Source: CAVTYH01 sp963738835
GTDB lineage: Bacteria > Planctomycetota > Planctomycetia > Pirellulales > JADZDJ01
NCBI GenBank assembly: GCA_963738835.1
Contig: CAVTYH010000003.1
Coordinates: forward strand, 1-64,000
Length of the DNA: 64,000 nucleotides
Direction: 5' to 3'
Below, in pieces: positions 49,922-61,620 of this stretch. Both the position numbers and the translations under genes were made by a program. Below the pieces are notes generated by a model that ran no database searches, was not told where the DNA came from, and saw only the letters and a program-made list of their open reading frames with translations. Position 1 is the first letter of the stretch, and every line of letters begins with the position of its first letter.

Positions 49922-51694
49922 TCAGAATTCCAGTTTTCGGAAGGCCCGCAGACCCATCCGCATGGGCCAGATGGTGGCCACCAGGCCGATCAGAATCGTT
50001 AGCGTGATGCCGGTGGCCACGCCCAACGGGCTGCCTAAGAAATGGATAAACTCGTCGCCGAACTGCGTGGCCTCCTGCTGCATCGCCAGGTGCAAGTGCA
50101 CCGGCAGGGCGGTGAGCAAAACGACCACCACAATGAATGCGGCGCTAATCACCAGATTCAGGGTGCCACCAAAGCCAGCAGCAATTTTCGACGGCGAGTG
50201 TGCCCGCAATTCGGGCATTTTTGCGCCCAACCCCACGGCAATGGCCGAGAGTCCGATGCACAGCACGACGCAGGAAATCTGATGGACGATGATCCACAAG
50301 CTTTCGATTTGCAGCATTAAATCGCTCATCAGCACCAACAGCGTGCAGGGAACAAGCGAGCCCACGGCGGCGAACAAGAACTTCGCCCACAGCACGGAAT
50401 CGCGCCGGATGGGCAAGAGGCCCAAAATCCACAGCCGGCGACCTTCCAGGCTGACCATCGGAAAAATGAACCGCGTAGTGAAGGTGGAAAGAATGAGTCC
50501 CACCACGGCCAAATTCAAAAAGCCGATCATCGCCGAATAGTTGCGGTGATAACTGAACCTGCGGATTTGCGAAAAGTACAAACCCAAGAGACCGAAGAAA
50601 ATGAGAAACTGCGACCATTGCACGGGATCGCGGCGGAACAGTCGGAAATCTTTCACCAAGAGCAGCCGCACATCGCGCGGCAAAAACACGGCGCCGTAAC
50701 CCAAGACGCCGTCGAGCCACCAGGTGCTGGCACTCCGCCGGATGCGCGGCTCGTCGTACAGCCGGCTGAAACTGGTGCGATAAACTTTTCCGGCCAGCCA
50801 GGTTCCTACCAAATTGAAAAACAGGGCATGCGAGACCAACAGCGCCAGAAACAGCAAACTCTGTGCCCAGGGCGGATCGCCGGAATGCACCAGCGAGTTA
50901 GGGCGCGAAGCCTCGAGCAAGCCAGTGCTCAGCCACCAACTGGGAAGCAACCGCTGTTCGGTGAATTGCAGGCGCGTGAACAGTTCGTTGAACCAACGGG
51001 GCGTCATCAAATCGCTTTCGGCGCCGCTGAACAGCGACCACGCAATCCACACCGCTGCCACCAACACGGTCAGCAGCGAAACGGCCAAGGCATGCACGCG
51101 AATCGACGGCAAGCGATTCACAATCAGCAAACACAAAATGCCGCCGATGGCCGCGGGAATGTGAACAAACGCGATCACAAACGGCAGCAGCAGCGCGAAG
51201 TAATGCCACGGTGCGTTGGCCACCAGCCCATAGGCCACCAGCGTTGGGCTGCCCAGCAGAATGAAACCCCAACTGCTAAACCACACAGCTTCTTGAAATT
51301 TGTACTGGTAAATGCGATGCACCGCGACGGGCGTGGTCAGCAAAAACTTGGCTTCCGGCGAAACAAACAGCGCGTTGTACAAGATGATGCCGGACGAGAA
51401 CATCAGCATCACCATCAGGGCCAGAAAAAAGGTGTTGTAGAGCGGCTGCACGACGTCAGTGTGCATCCACGCCAGATAGCCAAAGCCCTGATAAAACAGA
51501 ATGAACAGACCAATCCAAAAGAACAGGCTCAAAGAGGCCACCAGCGTTAACCGCAGCCGCGCTGTGGTGAACATCCAGCGAATGGTCGAAGCGGCGGTGC
51601 GCGCCCGCAATTGCCAAAACAATTGCGCTTCGCGCTGCTCGGTCAGCAGTCCGCCGACTGGCGGAATGAAATCGTTGGAGGCTGCTGTAGACAT
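49922..51694 (-). CDS. ABC exporter permease, multi-spanning
   Basis: 590 residues with about 12 hydrophobic segments, for example VASLSLFFWIGLFILFYQGF, FFLALMVMLMFSSGIILYNA, LAVVGLILSTFTTRFIFPMV and NLVISAAFIVVVVLLTALPV. Conserved elements of the putative ABC-exporter permease family are the cytoplasmic LFVSPEAKFLLTTPV and LVKDFRLFRRDPVQWSQFLI. It should pair with the ATPase encoded 40 bp upstream on the same strand. The substrate is unknown. It is the third gene of a probable operon (53613 to 49922). Confidence 0.87.
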   Translation of the reverse strand: MSTAASNDFIPPVGGLLTEQREAQLFWQLRARTAASTIRWMFTTARLRLTLVASLSLFFWIGLFILFYQGFGYLAWMHTDVVQPLYNTFFLALMVMLMFSSGIILYNALFVSPEAKFLLTTPVAVHRIYQYKFQEAVWFSSWGFILLGSPTLVAYGLVANAPWHYFALLLPFVIAFVHIPAAIGGILCLLIVNRLPSIRVHALAVSLLTVLVAAVWIAWSLFSGAESDLMTPRWFNELFTRLQFTEQRLLPSWWLSTGLLEASRPNSLVHSGDPPWAQSLLFLALLVSHALFFNLVGTWLAGKVYRTSFSRLYDEPRIRRSASTWWLDGVLGYGAVFLPRDVRLLLVKDFRLFRRDPVQWSQFLIFFGLLGLYFSQIRRFSYHRNYSAMIGFLNLAVVGLILSTFTTRFIFPMVSLEGRRLWILGLLPIRRDSVLWAKFLFAAVGSLVPCTLLVLMSDLMLQIESLWIIVHQISCVVLCIGLSAIAVGLGAKMPELRAHSPSKIAAGFGGTLNLVISAAFIVVVVLLTALPVHLHLAMQQEATQFGDEFIHFLGSPLGVATGITLTILIGLVATIWPMRMGLRAFRKLEF

Positions 51695-51734
51695 ACGATT
51701 TACGCAATGACGAATGACGAAATCCGAATTTTCC

Positions 51735-52490
51735 TCAACGGTCCGATTCCCGCGCTGCGGCTTCTTCCGCCGTGGCGGTCAATTCCAAATACATGCGCTC
51801 CAGGCTCTTGTGCTCTTGGGCCATCTGCTGACGCAATTCATCTACCGTGCCGAGGAACCGCAGTTGGCCACGATCGACAATACCGATGCGGTCGGCAATC
51901 TCTTCGGCCAGCCCGAGTGTGTGGGTGGACATGAAGATGGTCATACCGGCGTTGGCCCGCTCGCGAAGCAAATCTTTCACAATGCGCATGCTGCGTGGAT
52001 CGAGGCCGACCATTGGCTCGTCGAGCACCAGCACGGCCGGGTCGTGCAGCAGCGCCGCGGCAAACACCAGTCGCTGCTTCATGCCGTGCGAATAGCATTC
52101 CGTCATTTGATCAACAAACTCGGCCAGACTGAAGTCGCGAATCTCCCGTGCAATTCTCGTGGCCGATTCCTCACGCCCCAGGCCGTACAAATCGGCAATG
52201 AATTGCAAAAACTCGCGGCCGGAAAGTTTCTCGTACAAAAATGGCTCATCGGGCACGTAACCCAAACAACGATGCGCTTGCCGGGCTTCGCGGAACACAT
52301 CGTAACTGCAAATCCGCACATTGCCGGCCGTGGGTTGCAGCAGCCCGACCAACATTTTGATCGTCGTGGTTTTGCCGGCGCCGTTGGGACCCAGCAACGC
52401 AAACAGCTCGCCCGGCGGAATGACCAGCTTCAGCCGATCGACCGCTTTCTTCGGGCCGTAATTGCGCGAGACTTCGTCGAATTCAATCAT
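51735..52490 (-). CDS. ABC transporter ATP-binding protein
   Basis: 251 residues: Walker A LLGPNGAGKTTTIKML, Q-loop YVPDEPFLYEKL, signature YSHGMKQRL (the SHGMKQR variant usual in this exporter subfamily), Walker B VLVLDEPMVGLDP and H-loop FMSTHTLGLAEE. It energises the adjacent permease. The start overlaps the stop of the upstream membrane protein gene (ATGA), so the two are translationally coupled. Confidence 0.95.
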   Translation of the reverse strand: MIEFDEVSRNYGPKKAVDRLKLVIPPGELFALLGPNGAGKTTTIKMLVGLLQPTAGNVRICSYDVFREARQAHRCLGYVPDEPFLYEKLSGREFLQFIADLYGLGREESATRIAREIRDFSLAEFVDQMTECYSHGMKQRLVFAAALLHDPAVLVLDEPMVGLDPRSMRIVKDLLRERANAGMTIFMSTHTLGLAEEIADRIGIVDRGQLRFLGTVDELRQQMAQEHKSLERMYLELTATAEEAAARESDR

Positions 52491-53613
52491 GGGCCGGTGC
52501 TTCCACTCCCACCCGACGCATCGGCCGCTGACGCAGTTGGAGCTGGTTCACTCGGTTGCACATGCTCGGGATTTGAATTGCCAGGCTGATCAGCGGCACC
52601 ACTTGCGGGAGCATTCGCGCCGGGGCTCGGGCTGCGGTTGTAATTATTCCCCATGCCGTTGCGCCGACGTCGATTCCAGCCGCGCTGCTGCATGTCTTCA
52701 TCGCTCTGCTTGGCGCAGAGCGCAGACCGTTCGTCCGACATGCGTGAAAACACCAATCGCGAGCTGAGCACGCTAACTTCCTGTTTCAGCACCGTGCCGT
52801 CGTCTCGCACCCAGAGTTTAGCACGCGGCTGGCCCGTCGAAGAAAGTGCCGCGCCGGAGTCGGGCCGATAGACAACTTGGAACACCGACACGGCCTGTCC
52901 TTCCCACATCAGCAAGTCGCGCGAGTCGACCCGCGCTTGCAGAATCTCGACAGGCGAACGTGGGTCGCGCAGCGGACTGAACACCGGCACCGTCCATTCC
53001 TGTCCGAGGTGTAAACCGGTTAGGCGAGCTTGCGGCGAAAGTTCGTCCGAAACCAGTGCATCGCTCGACAAATAAATTTCGAAAGGATAAGCGAATTCTG
53101 CCGTTTTCACTTCGCCCCGCAGCATCGACGCCCGCACTTTGCCGGAAATGGTGATGCTGTTCTGCAAGCCGGCAGTGCTGAGCGACGATTCGAAGGCGGC
53201 CAGGTGCCCCAGCGAATCGATTTTCAAAGAGCTAAATGCGTCCATCTGCAGATTGTCGACCGGCTCGAAACTGCTGCGGAGGAGGATTTTTGTCATCCAA
53301 GCCGGAGACAATTCGGCCAAGGGGATGTGGTCGAAGTGAATGCGCGACCAAACATCGGTCAACGAGCTATCGGCAGTACGAGCGGAGCTTTGCGCCACCT
53401 TGCTAACAGCCCAGCCCAACGGCTTGCCATTCAGCGACATATCCCATGCCACCGCTGGGGCCGGCCCTTCCTCTTCCGGCGCTCGGCGTACATGGAATGG
53501 TAATTGGGCGGCTGACCGCGACGCAGCGGAGGAATGACCTTGGCGACCACCAACCACGAGGTTGTTGACAGCCAAACCAGCACAATCGCAAGATTAAACC
53601 ACCGGCTTTCCAT
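52487..53613 (-). CDS. Membrane-anchored protein of unknown function in the ABC operon, one frame switch near 53478
   Basis: Starts MESRWFNLAIVLVWLSTTSW, then LVVAKVIPPL, an N-terminal membrane anchor. Near 53478 the frame changes and continues as RRAPEEEGPAPAVAWDMSLN and GKPLGWAVSKV. A long beta-rich periplasmic part follows (LSPAWMTKILLRSSFEPVDN, ITISGKVRASMLRGEVKTAE, EWTVPVFSPLRDP). The C-terminus is low-complexity Pro/Ala/Ser/Gly. About 375 residues. I recognise no named domain; the beta-strand pattern (a substrate-modification read-out with linear strands) recalls lipid- or polysaccharide-carrier proteins. The ATGA overlap with the ATPase gene suggests it belongs to the transporter. Confidence 0.7.
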
Positions 53614-53798
53614 CGTCAGCCCCAGTAAAGGACGAACTACTACGAACTGGGCGACAGGCACGCCTCTATAGTACCCAAAAGCGACATCGGGGGCGAGAAG
53701 CAGGCGGCCGATCTGCCATTAAACCGGTTCTAGGCAACGGGGTTCTGCACCAGCGAGGCAGAACAGGCCGCGACTAGGCTGCTAGCGGTAATTGCCCC

Positions 53799-56700
53799 TT
53801 AGTCGGCGATCTTCAATTTTATTTCGTCGCTGTTAGCTTTTAGTTCGGGTGCGTACATCGCGCCGGCTGTCGCAGGCAAGGCGCTGAACTGGCCGGGAAT
53901 TTCTGCCCGCAGGCGATAGCTGACCGAGTTCTTGCCGCGCGGCTAGCCAGCGGAGGAAAAACGTCACCCGGTTGTCGCGCAGTTCCTTGTAGGCGCCCAG
54001 CGGATTGCCGTTGTAACCGCTGCGGACCTCGACGGGCTCGAAGCCGGCGACTTTGAAATCTTCGAACATCAGGTATTCGTAGTCGTTCTTGCTGTCGATT
54101 TCCAATTCGATCTCGACCAAGTCCCCGCTTTTCAGTGTAGCCAAATCGGCCAGCGGTTCGCGCTCGTACTTTTCGACTTTCTGATCGACCGCCTGGCCGT
54201 GGCCGCCGGACACTTTGATGGATTTATCGACCGGATTGAGTTTGTAGAACTTGCGGTTGACCTTGATTTCCAGCCCGGCAGCTTTGATGGAATCTTCCAA
54301 TGTAAAGTTGGTGAGATACGCGTTGTAGTAGAGTGGCCCTGTGCCAGTTTTGCGCAGCTCCAGTTGATGCGTGCCGCTTTCCACGCCGTCCCCTTCCAGC
54401 ACGAACTTGTTATCGAACGTAAACAAATCGGCGGCGGTAATTTTTACTTCCTTCTGCTTTTTTCCGTCGAGCCACACTTCCACGGTCATATCGGGCTTGT
54501 TTTCGCCGCTGGCCTTCAAATAATCGGCCAGCGCTTCGATCGCCAGGCCGGTGTCGCGGGTGCTGTTCCAATACGTGGCATGCTTGCGATTGTTGAGCAA
54601 ATACTTCACGAGCCGCGAAGCCAGCACGCCCTTGGGATCGGTCTTGGATAGCAGTTTCAAATAGTACGCGTTCGCCTCGGTCTCGCTGCCGTACCAAAAC
54701 CACCAGAAGTTGTTTTCCGGCAGCCTGAGATACGCTGTTTGGTTTTCATCGTCTTCGACGACAAACTGACGAATGTTTTGCAGCAGCATGTCGAGTTGCT
54801 CTTTTTGACTCTGTTTGGCGAGCACAGGCCAAACATCGCTTTGCTGTAGACGGAAAGCGCAGTCCGATCGCGATACAAGAAGCCGCGCATATCGTCGTTC
54901 TTTTCGCCGGCATCGACCAACACCATATAAACCATGGCGTCCAGATTGTCGGTCGAAGTTTTGTACGGATCCTTTGGCTTTGGTTTGGCCGCCGCGTTCT
55001 TCAGCATTTGCACCTGGCGATCTTGATAGTTCTTCAGCCACGCCACGCCACGCTCCAGCACGCCGGGCACCAGCGCCACGTCGTTCTCTTTGGCAACTTG
55101 CAGACCATGCACGACAACTGCTGTGGTGTGCGGATAACTCTGTTCGCCCCAACCGCTGAACCACCCCCAACCACCGTCGGAAAGTTGCATTTCGGTAAGT
55201 CGCTGCACGCCCTCTTTGACCATGCGGCCAACCTCCGCCTGATCGAACACCGGATTGCGATCCAAACGCTTCCATTGCTTCGCTCGCTCGGCGTCGTTGC
55301 CGATTTCCTGCGCATTCAGGTTGGTGCGCTTCTCTTCGATCTTTTTCAAATCGAGGCCCATATTGATGAGCACGCGCTGCGTGATGACCGTGGGTAAGAA
55401 TCGATTCAGCGTTTGTTCGGTGCAGCCGTACGGATAATCGACCAAGTACGGCAGCGCATCGACCATCGCGCCGGCTAGCGTCGGCGAGTCGCGCACTTCC
55501 AGCCGCGATTGTTCTATCCGCCGCTCGGCCGGCACACGGTAGGTGATCTTGCCGGCACTGTCGTCGGGGCGCAGCGCGCCCGAAAAACTTTCGGTCTTGA
55601 GCATGCCATGCACGTAAACCGGGATGCGTTGCTCGACGGCGTCCGATTCTTCATCGGAAAGGGCCTTCATCCGAATGACCGCTTCTCCTTCGTGGGCAAC
55701 TTTCACGCGCCAATCAACGCGCACTTCGCCACCGCTGGGCACGATAACTTGCCGCGTGAGATCGGTAAGAGACGTCAGACAATTACCATCGAGCTCCAGC
55801 GCCACGGTAACTTGTTTGGCTGCTTTCAAATAATTGTGGACATTGGCCGACAGAGCGACTTCGTCTTTCTCGACGAAGAACCGCGGGGCCTGCAAGCGGA
55901 CGATCAGGTTCTTGCGGGTCACCACATCGGCGTCTCCTTGACCAACTCGAGTGCCGTGCCCCATGCTCCAGGCGCGTACTTTCCAGGTGGTGAGATTTTC
56001 CGGCATGGTGAGCGAGACTTGGGCCGTGCCATTTTCATCGGTCGTGAGCGCCGGCCCACAGGGCGGTGTCGGCAAAGTTCGTGCGGACCGCGGGCTGGAC
56101 CAAAGCGGGACCATTTTCTCCAGCAGCGACATCGACCTTATTTATTTCGGTTGGCACGTTGCTTGGAGGCATCGCCGCGGCTGGTGCTTCCGGCGCTGCA
56201 GCGGGTGCCAGGCTGTGGTAGCTGCCAGCGCCCCGGAGCAAAGGCCGTTCCTGAATTGTCTGAATCCCCAGCAATGTGGTGCCGAACATGCGTTCATCTG
56301 CAACCGTCCCGCCGAAAATTCCCAAATCGTCCATGCCTTGTTGCTTCGGCGGCACGAGATTGCCAAACATCCGCATCAAGTTGGTTTCGTTTTGCGCGTA
56401 GTGCGAACGCCGCCATTTCCAGAAGAACGCTTTGATGTCTTCCACATTGCTGCCGCCGGAAATGTATTCGACGGCCTTGTCGTAAATCGCGACCACCGTT
56501 GAGCCGGTGAACGGCTTGCCCGTACTGTCGGTCAGTTTGAGCGTGACCGACGCTTTTTCTCCTGGCTTGTAAGTTTCGGCCGACGGTGTGACAGCGACGT
56601 CAATCACGCGCTGCTCGGGCGGTACGACAATTTCTTTCACTTCGTCGAACAGTTTGCCACCGGCAATCGTCACGGCTTCGATGAAAAAGTTGGGCATGTC

Positions 56701-59700
56701 TTTTTTGACCACCGCAATTTCCTCGACGGCCGACTTGCCCTTCAGTCGCAGCACTTTCGGCCTGAGATATACGCCGTTGGCAGGCCGCACGAATAGCAAC
56801 ACGGTGCCATTGCGACGGTCGGTGTTGATCATCAGATTCACCGCTTCGCCCGGACGGTATTCGCGCTGATTGGGAATCAATTCCAAATTGCCATAGCGAA
56901 AATCGCTGCCGTCGAAACCCGCACCGGCAATCGTGAACAGATACGCGCCTTCAACTTTGTGCTCTTTCTCGTCGGTCACCTGATAGGCCAACCGATACTG
57001 GCCTGGCGCCGAGGCTTTCAGTTCCAGCTCGGCATGCCCGCGGTCATCGGGATCGATGTCCCAAGTGCGGACCTTCGTTTCGACCGGCTTAATATCGCTT
57101 TGGTCGTCGGTCTGCTCAGCCTTTTTCTGATCCTTGTAAGAAATATGATACAGCGTCACCACGCCTTTGCCTTTGACCGCCTTTTGATCGAGGGTTTGTG
57201 TTTGGAAGTCGGCGTGAATGGTGTCGTCCACTCGGTAGTAACCGCGATTTAACCAGGCATAAACCTGGAACGGCTTGCGGGCCACAAGCACATTGCCTTG
57301 GCCCACGATGGTGCGGCGCGATTGATCCACGACTTCGGCCGTGATAGTGTATTGATGGTCTTCATCGGGATGAATCAGCTTCGCGATAGCTGTGTCGATC
57401 TCTACTTCGACTTTTCCATCCGGCCCTATCGGCACTTCGCCTGCGCCACGACTTCCGGCGGCCGTTGCGGATGGAAGCCCGGCCACCACGCCTGAAACGG
57501 CCGCGGGCAACCCCAACTCCGCCAACCGGGATACCACGCATAATCGGGCGCGAACCACCAATAGCCGGGACCGTAGAGCCAATCCCAACGTCCCAGCGGA
57601 TACCAGCGCGCAGTGTGAGTGGTGCGTGTCACCTTGTACTTCACCTTGGCATCGGTCACGGGCGAACCGAAGTAGTATTTCGACTGAATGGTGGCCTTGA
57701 TTTTTTCGCCCAGCATCACCGGTTCGCTAGGTGCATCGACCGTCACTTCGAATTCGGGCTTTTTGTATTCTTCCACGCGAAAGCTGCCGCCGCCGTAATT
57801 GACGACGAACAATTGATATACGCCTAGCGCCGCATCGGCCGGTAAATCGAATTCTCCTTCCAAACCGCCGTAAGCATCGGCGGTGAAAGCTTTGCTCAGC
57901 ACCTTCTCGCCCTTGGGGTTCTGAATTTCGACAGTGAACGTTTGATTGGCGAAGTCGGACTTGTCGTCCTGATCGTACCGGGCACGGCGAACCCAGAATT
58001 TGAATCGCACTTTTTGATTGGGCCGATACACGGGCCGATCGGTGATGGTGAACACCTTGGTCTGGTTGTATTCGACGTCGTAATAGTTGCCGCCCCAAAT
58101 GCCGGTGAAGCCGAGATATGCCAGCCGGCCCCCGGGCGTGGTGGCCGTGATGATCCATTGGAACTCCTGATCTTTGTCTTTTGACGACGCAACCAGTTGG
58201 CCATCGTCATTCGTAGCGTCGGCATAGTTGCGGACATCGATTGTGAAGCGATTATTGCCGACCGGCCGTTGTCGATAACCGAAGAATTCCACGTTCGCTT
58301 TGGAAATGGGCGTGCCGCTGTTGGCATCGGCGACGAAGTAATAGGTCGAGGCGCCACCCAGCGGCTTCTTCACAATCGCCGTGTCTTCGAGCCAGACGAC
58401 AACTTTGCTCGTATTGCCGCCTTCCATTTTGGCCGTGAGCAAATATGCGCCGGCTTTTTGCAGCGGGGTCGTCACCGTAATGCGCTTGTCAAAATGATCA
58501 GGCCGCGGTTTCAGGACCAAATCCCACTGGGCCACCCGCTTGCCCACGTATTGCTTTTGGTTTTCGTCTACTAGGCGGTATCCGATATCGGCGATGTTGA
58601 GTTTTTGCCAATCGAGTTGCTTAGGGCTCGATTTCAAATAGTCTTTCACGTCCCCCAATAGTTTGGCGACATTGATTTCATAGGCTTCGAAACTCACTTT
58701 CGCACCGTTGCGGAAGCGGAAATCGACCGTGGCTCCTTGCTCGGCGGGCTGCGACATGACCGGCTCGAACCGGCCCCAATTGCCGACGATTTGCTCGACC
58801 CGCTCTTTTTTGAAGTTGTTGTTGCCGGGGCCGTACTCTTTGATGCTGCGTTGCCAATAGTCGGCTGCCTTGGGATACTGCCGGCGATTCTCGAAGGTTT
58901 GGGCCAGTTGCTGGAGTGCATCTTCGCCGTGCCCGGTCTTTGGATCTTCGGCGATTTGTTGATAAATGCGGATGAAATTGAATTCCTCCGGCAACTTAAA
59001 GCGCTTGATGCCGTTGGCGAGCCGGGCAATCGTTTCGTCTTCGCCCAGCGTGTGCAGTGCCCACGTGCCCGAGGCGTCTTTTCGGGCCGTCAGATCAGCT
59101 TTGGCATCTTCGCCGCCGGCGTTTACTTCTTCGTCTTGCAAGCCATTGAAGAACGTGCCGTAGTAGGCCATCGTTTGCACGCCAAATTGGCTTTGCAGAA
59201 AATCGGCGAACTGAGATCGCACCTCGTTTTTCTTTTGCGGATCGTTCTCCGCTACTTGCGCGAGTGCCCAGCGCCAGCGCTCCCCATCGGTTTGAGCCGT
59301 GTCCCAACTTTTGGACTCGTGATGGAATACCGGATTGCCCTGGTCGTCGACCGGCGCCCCACCGTTATCTCCCCCTCCGTACCAGCCCTGGTCGTAGTCG
59401 GGCAGCTTTTCTAAATCGGTGAGATATTGCAGCCGCCACGCCTCACCGTAACCACGATTGCCCAGCAGCATCCGCGACATCGCGAGCCAGAACTCGGCGA
59501 CGTCGCCTTTCTTCGGTTCTTTCTTCACCAGTGGCAGCGCTTGCACCATCAGTTGCAACGCCCGTACTCGATCGCGCTCGGTGGAGTTCACCGCTTCGCC
59601 GCCGCCTCGGTGTGGTCCGCGCGTGAACTTACCGGCAATGATGAAACCGAAATGGTCGTAATTCAAATAGCTGTCGGTCGCGGCGATCAGCAACCGCCAG

Positions 59701-60014
59701 TTCTTGGCATGAACTTTAATGACCGATTCGCGCAGCTCGTCGATCTCATCGAGCCGACCCAACTGCTGTAGTGCGCCGAGCGCCTGATTCAAATCGGAAC
59801 CGGCTTGCAATGGATCGTCGTTCGGATCTAGGGCCAACCGCCGGAATCCTTCGTAGGCGTCTTTGAAATTTCCGTCGCTGTAAAGTTTTTGAAACCGCGC
59901 GCGATCGCCGCTGGAAGTTGTGTCGGCGGATTGCACGATTCCTCCCGCAATAGTCAGCCAGACGATTCCCCATCCGGCGGCAAAGATCAGTAAGAATTTT
60001 CGGCCAAAAATCAT
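53799..60014 (-). CDS. Bacterial alpha-2-macroglobulin-like protein, four frame switches
   Basis: About 2,070 residues after joining frames at roughly 57440, 56050, 54833 and 53943. It begins with a signal/anchor (FLLIFAAGWGIVWLTIAGGI) and a helical TPR-like N-terminal region (about 30-420). MG domains follow, including the MG2-like ITDRPVYRPNQKVRFKFWVR. The A2M bait/MG core contains VAIYDKAVEYISGG and LTTDENGTAQVSLTMPENLT. The thioester site is YPYGCTEQT (near 55430), retaining the Cys-x-Glu-Gln needed for a thioester. The complement-component-like helices are SDGGWGWFSGWGEQSYPHTT, and the receptor-like end SYRLRAEIPGQFSALPATAG runs to the TAA at 53799. Such proteins trap proteases in the periplasm. 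No pbpC-like transpeptidase partner is present. Confidence 0.9.
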
Positions 60015-60252
60015 GGTTGTCGATTTCGTTGGTGGTTCGTGGAATGCGACCGCGCTGGCCGACCGTACTTAAGACGAACCAAGCCTTTGCTCAGTTCCTG
60101 CTTTTGGCGGTTCAGGCTGTCGGAACTGTAGCAAGAATACGCACAAACGCTTATCGGATCGAAAGTTAAACCTGTTTCTCAAACCCCGGCGCGTTATAAA
60201 CCGTTTGTCCGGCACCCTGCAAGACCGATCGCACTGAGGGCCGGCGACCAGT

Positions 60253-61539
60253 TCAATTGCCAACCAATTTTGTCAAATCGCCGAAGAAGTTAGGGTACGT
60301 TTTTTCCGTACACTGCGGATCTTCAATCACCACGCCGGGCACGCGTAAACCGACGAGCGCCAAACTCATGGCCATGCGGTGATCGTTGTAAGTGGCGATA
60401 CGTGCGCCGTGCAATTTGCCGGGCGTGATGCGCAATCCATCGGGTAGCTCTTCGACCGTAGCGCCAAACTTTCGCAATTCGATCGCCAGGTTTCCAATTC
60501 GATCAGTTTCCTTGTGGCGAATGTGGCCCACGCCGGTGATGGTGGTGGGTCCGTCAGCAAACAAAGCAACCGCTGCCAACGTTTGCACGGTATCGCTGAT
60601 GGCGTTCATATTGACTTCGATTCCATGCAGCGGACGACCGGTCACGGTGATCGAAGTTGTATCGCTTCGCAATTCGCAACCCACCTTTAGCAGGCACTCA
60701 ACAAATCGCACGTCACCTTGCAGGCTCCGCATCGAAAGCCGCTCCACCGTGACTTTACCACCCGTGATCGCCGCTGCGGCGAAGAAGTAACTTGCCGCCG
60801 ATGCGTCGGGTTCAATCTCGTAGGGATAATCTTTCTCCCCTTGATAAACCGCCTGGGGAATGATGAACTGTGAGTGCTCATCGTCGCGGACCTTAACCCC
60901 GAACGACCGCATTACTGCCAGCGTCATGTCCACGTACGGTTTGGAAACCAACTCGCCTTCGATGATCAACTCCACAGGCCGTTGCGCATACGGCGCCGCC
61001 ATCAGGAGGCCGCTGAGAAACTGGCTTGAAATATCGCCGCGCACCTTCGCAACTCCGCCCGGCAAACCTGCGGCATGCACGACAACCGGCGGGCAGTCGT
61101 TTTTCAATTCGCTTTCGGCTCGCACGCCGAGTTGGCTAAGGCTATCCAGCAAATCTTGAATCGGCCGTTCATGCATTCGCGACGTTCCGTCCAATCGATA
61201 TTCACCCCTGCCAAGCGAGCAAAAGGCCGTGAGAAACCGCATGCTGGTGCCGCTGTTGGCGATATACAGGTCGGCTGAAGAAGCCGGAATTTTGCCATCG
61301 CAGCCGGTCACTTGAATGGTGCTTGTCGCCGCATCGGCTTTCACCGCAATGCCCAATCGATTAAGCGAATCGATCATCACGCGCGTGTCTTCACTGTCGA
61401 GCGCTCCGGCCAGCGTGGTTGTTCCCTTGGCTAGCGCTGCACAAATGAAGGCCCGATTCGTGATGCTCTTCGACCCCGGCGGACGAATTCGGCCACACAC
61501 TGGACCACGGGCAAGAGTAATTTCCAAAACGTCAGTCAC
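60253..61539 (-). CDS. aroA: 3-phosphoshikimate 1-carboxyvinyltransferase (EPSP synthase)
   Basis: 428 residues from the GTG at 61539 (VTDVLEITLARGP). Active-site segments are GSKSITNRAFICAALAKG, LYIANSGTSMRFLTAFCSLG, LDGTSRMHERPIQDLLDSL, GDISSQFLSGLLMAAPYA, EPDASAASYFFAAAAITGG, HKETDRIGNLAIELRKFGA and TYNDHRMAMSLALVGL. The enzyme transfers enolpyruvyl to shikimate-3-phosphate, the step before chorismate and therefore upstream of MqnA. The frame is open much further upstream, but that part is the reverse of the alcohol dehydrogenase gene. The start is divergent from that gene, 81 bp apart. Confidence 0.96.
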   Translation of the reverse strand: MTDVLEITLARGPVCGRIRPPGSKSITNRAFICAALAKGTTTLAGALDSEDTRVMIDSLNRLGIAVKADAATSTIQVTGCDGKIPASSADLYIANSGTSMRFLTAFCSLGRGEYRLDGTSRMHERPIQDLLDSLSQLGVRAESELKNDCPPVVVHAAGLPGGVAKVRGDISSQFLSGLLMAAPYAQRPVELIIEGELVSKPYVDMTLAVMRSFGVKVRDDEHSQFIIPQAVYQGEKDYPYEIEPDASAASYFFAAAAITGGKVTVERLSMRSLQGDVRFVECLLKVGCELRSDTTSITVTGRPLHGIEVNMNAISDTVQTLAAVALFADGPTTITGVGHIRHKETDRIGNLAIELRKFGATVEELPDGLRITPGKLHGARIATYNDHRMAMSLALVGLRVPGVVIEDPQCTEKTYPNFFGDLTKLVGN

Positions 61540-61620
61540 AATCAAAAATCGCTTTCTCGAAAGGTCGTTCAACCGCAGATTGAGCCCGACGTATTGTAGT
61601 TCGCACGTCGGATACCGAAA

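Noticed and set aside
51735..52490. Loss of the LSGGQ signature in the ABC ATPase
   Set aside because: SHGMKQR is the ordinary variant in this exporter subfamily, and the other motifs are intact.
16691..60014. Programmed ribosomal frameshifting as explanation for the split genes
   Set aside because: The switch sites share no slippery heptamer with a downstream structure, occur in unrelated genes and in both directions; indel errors are simpler.
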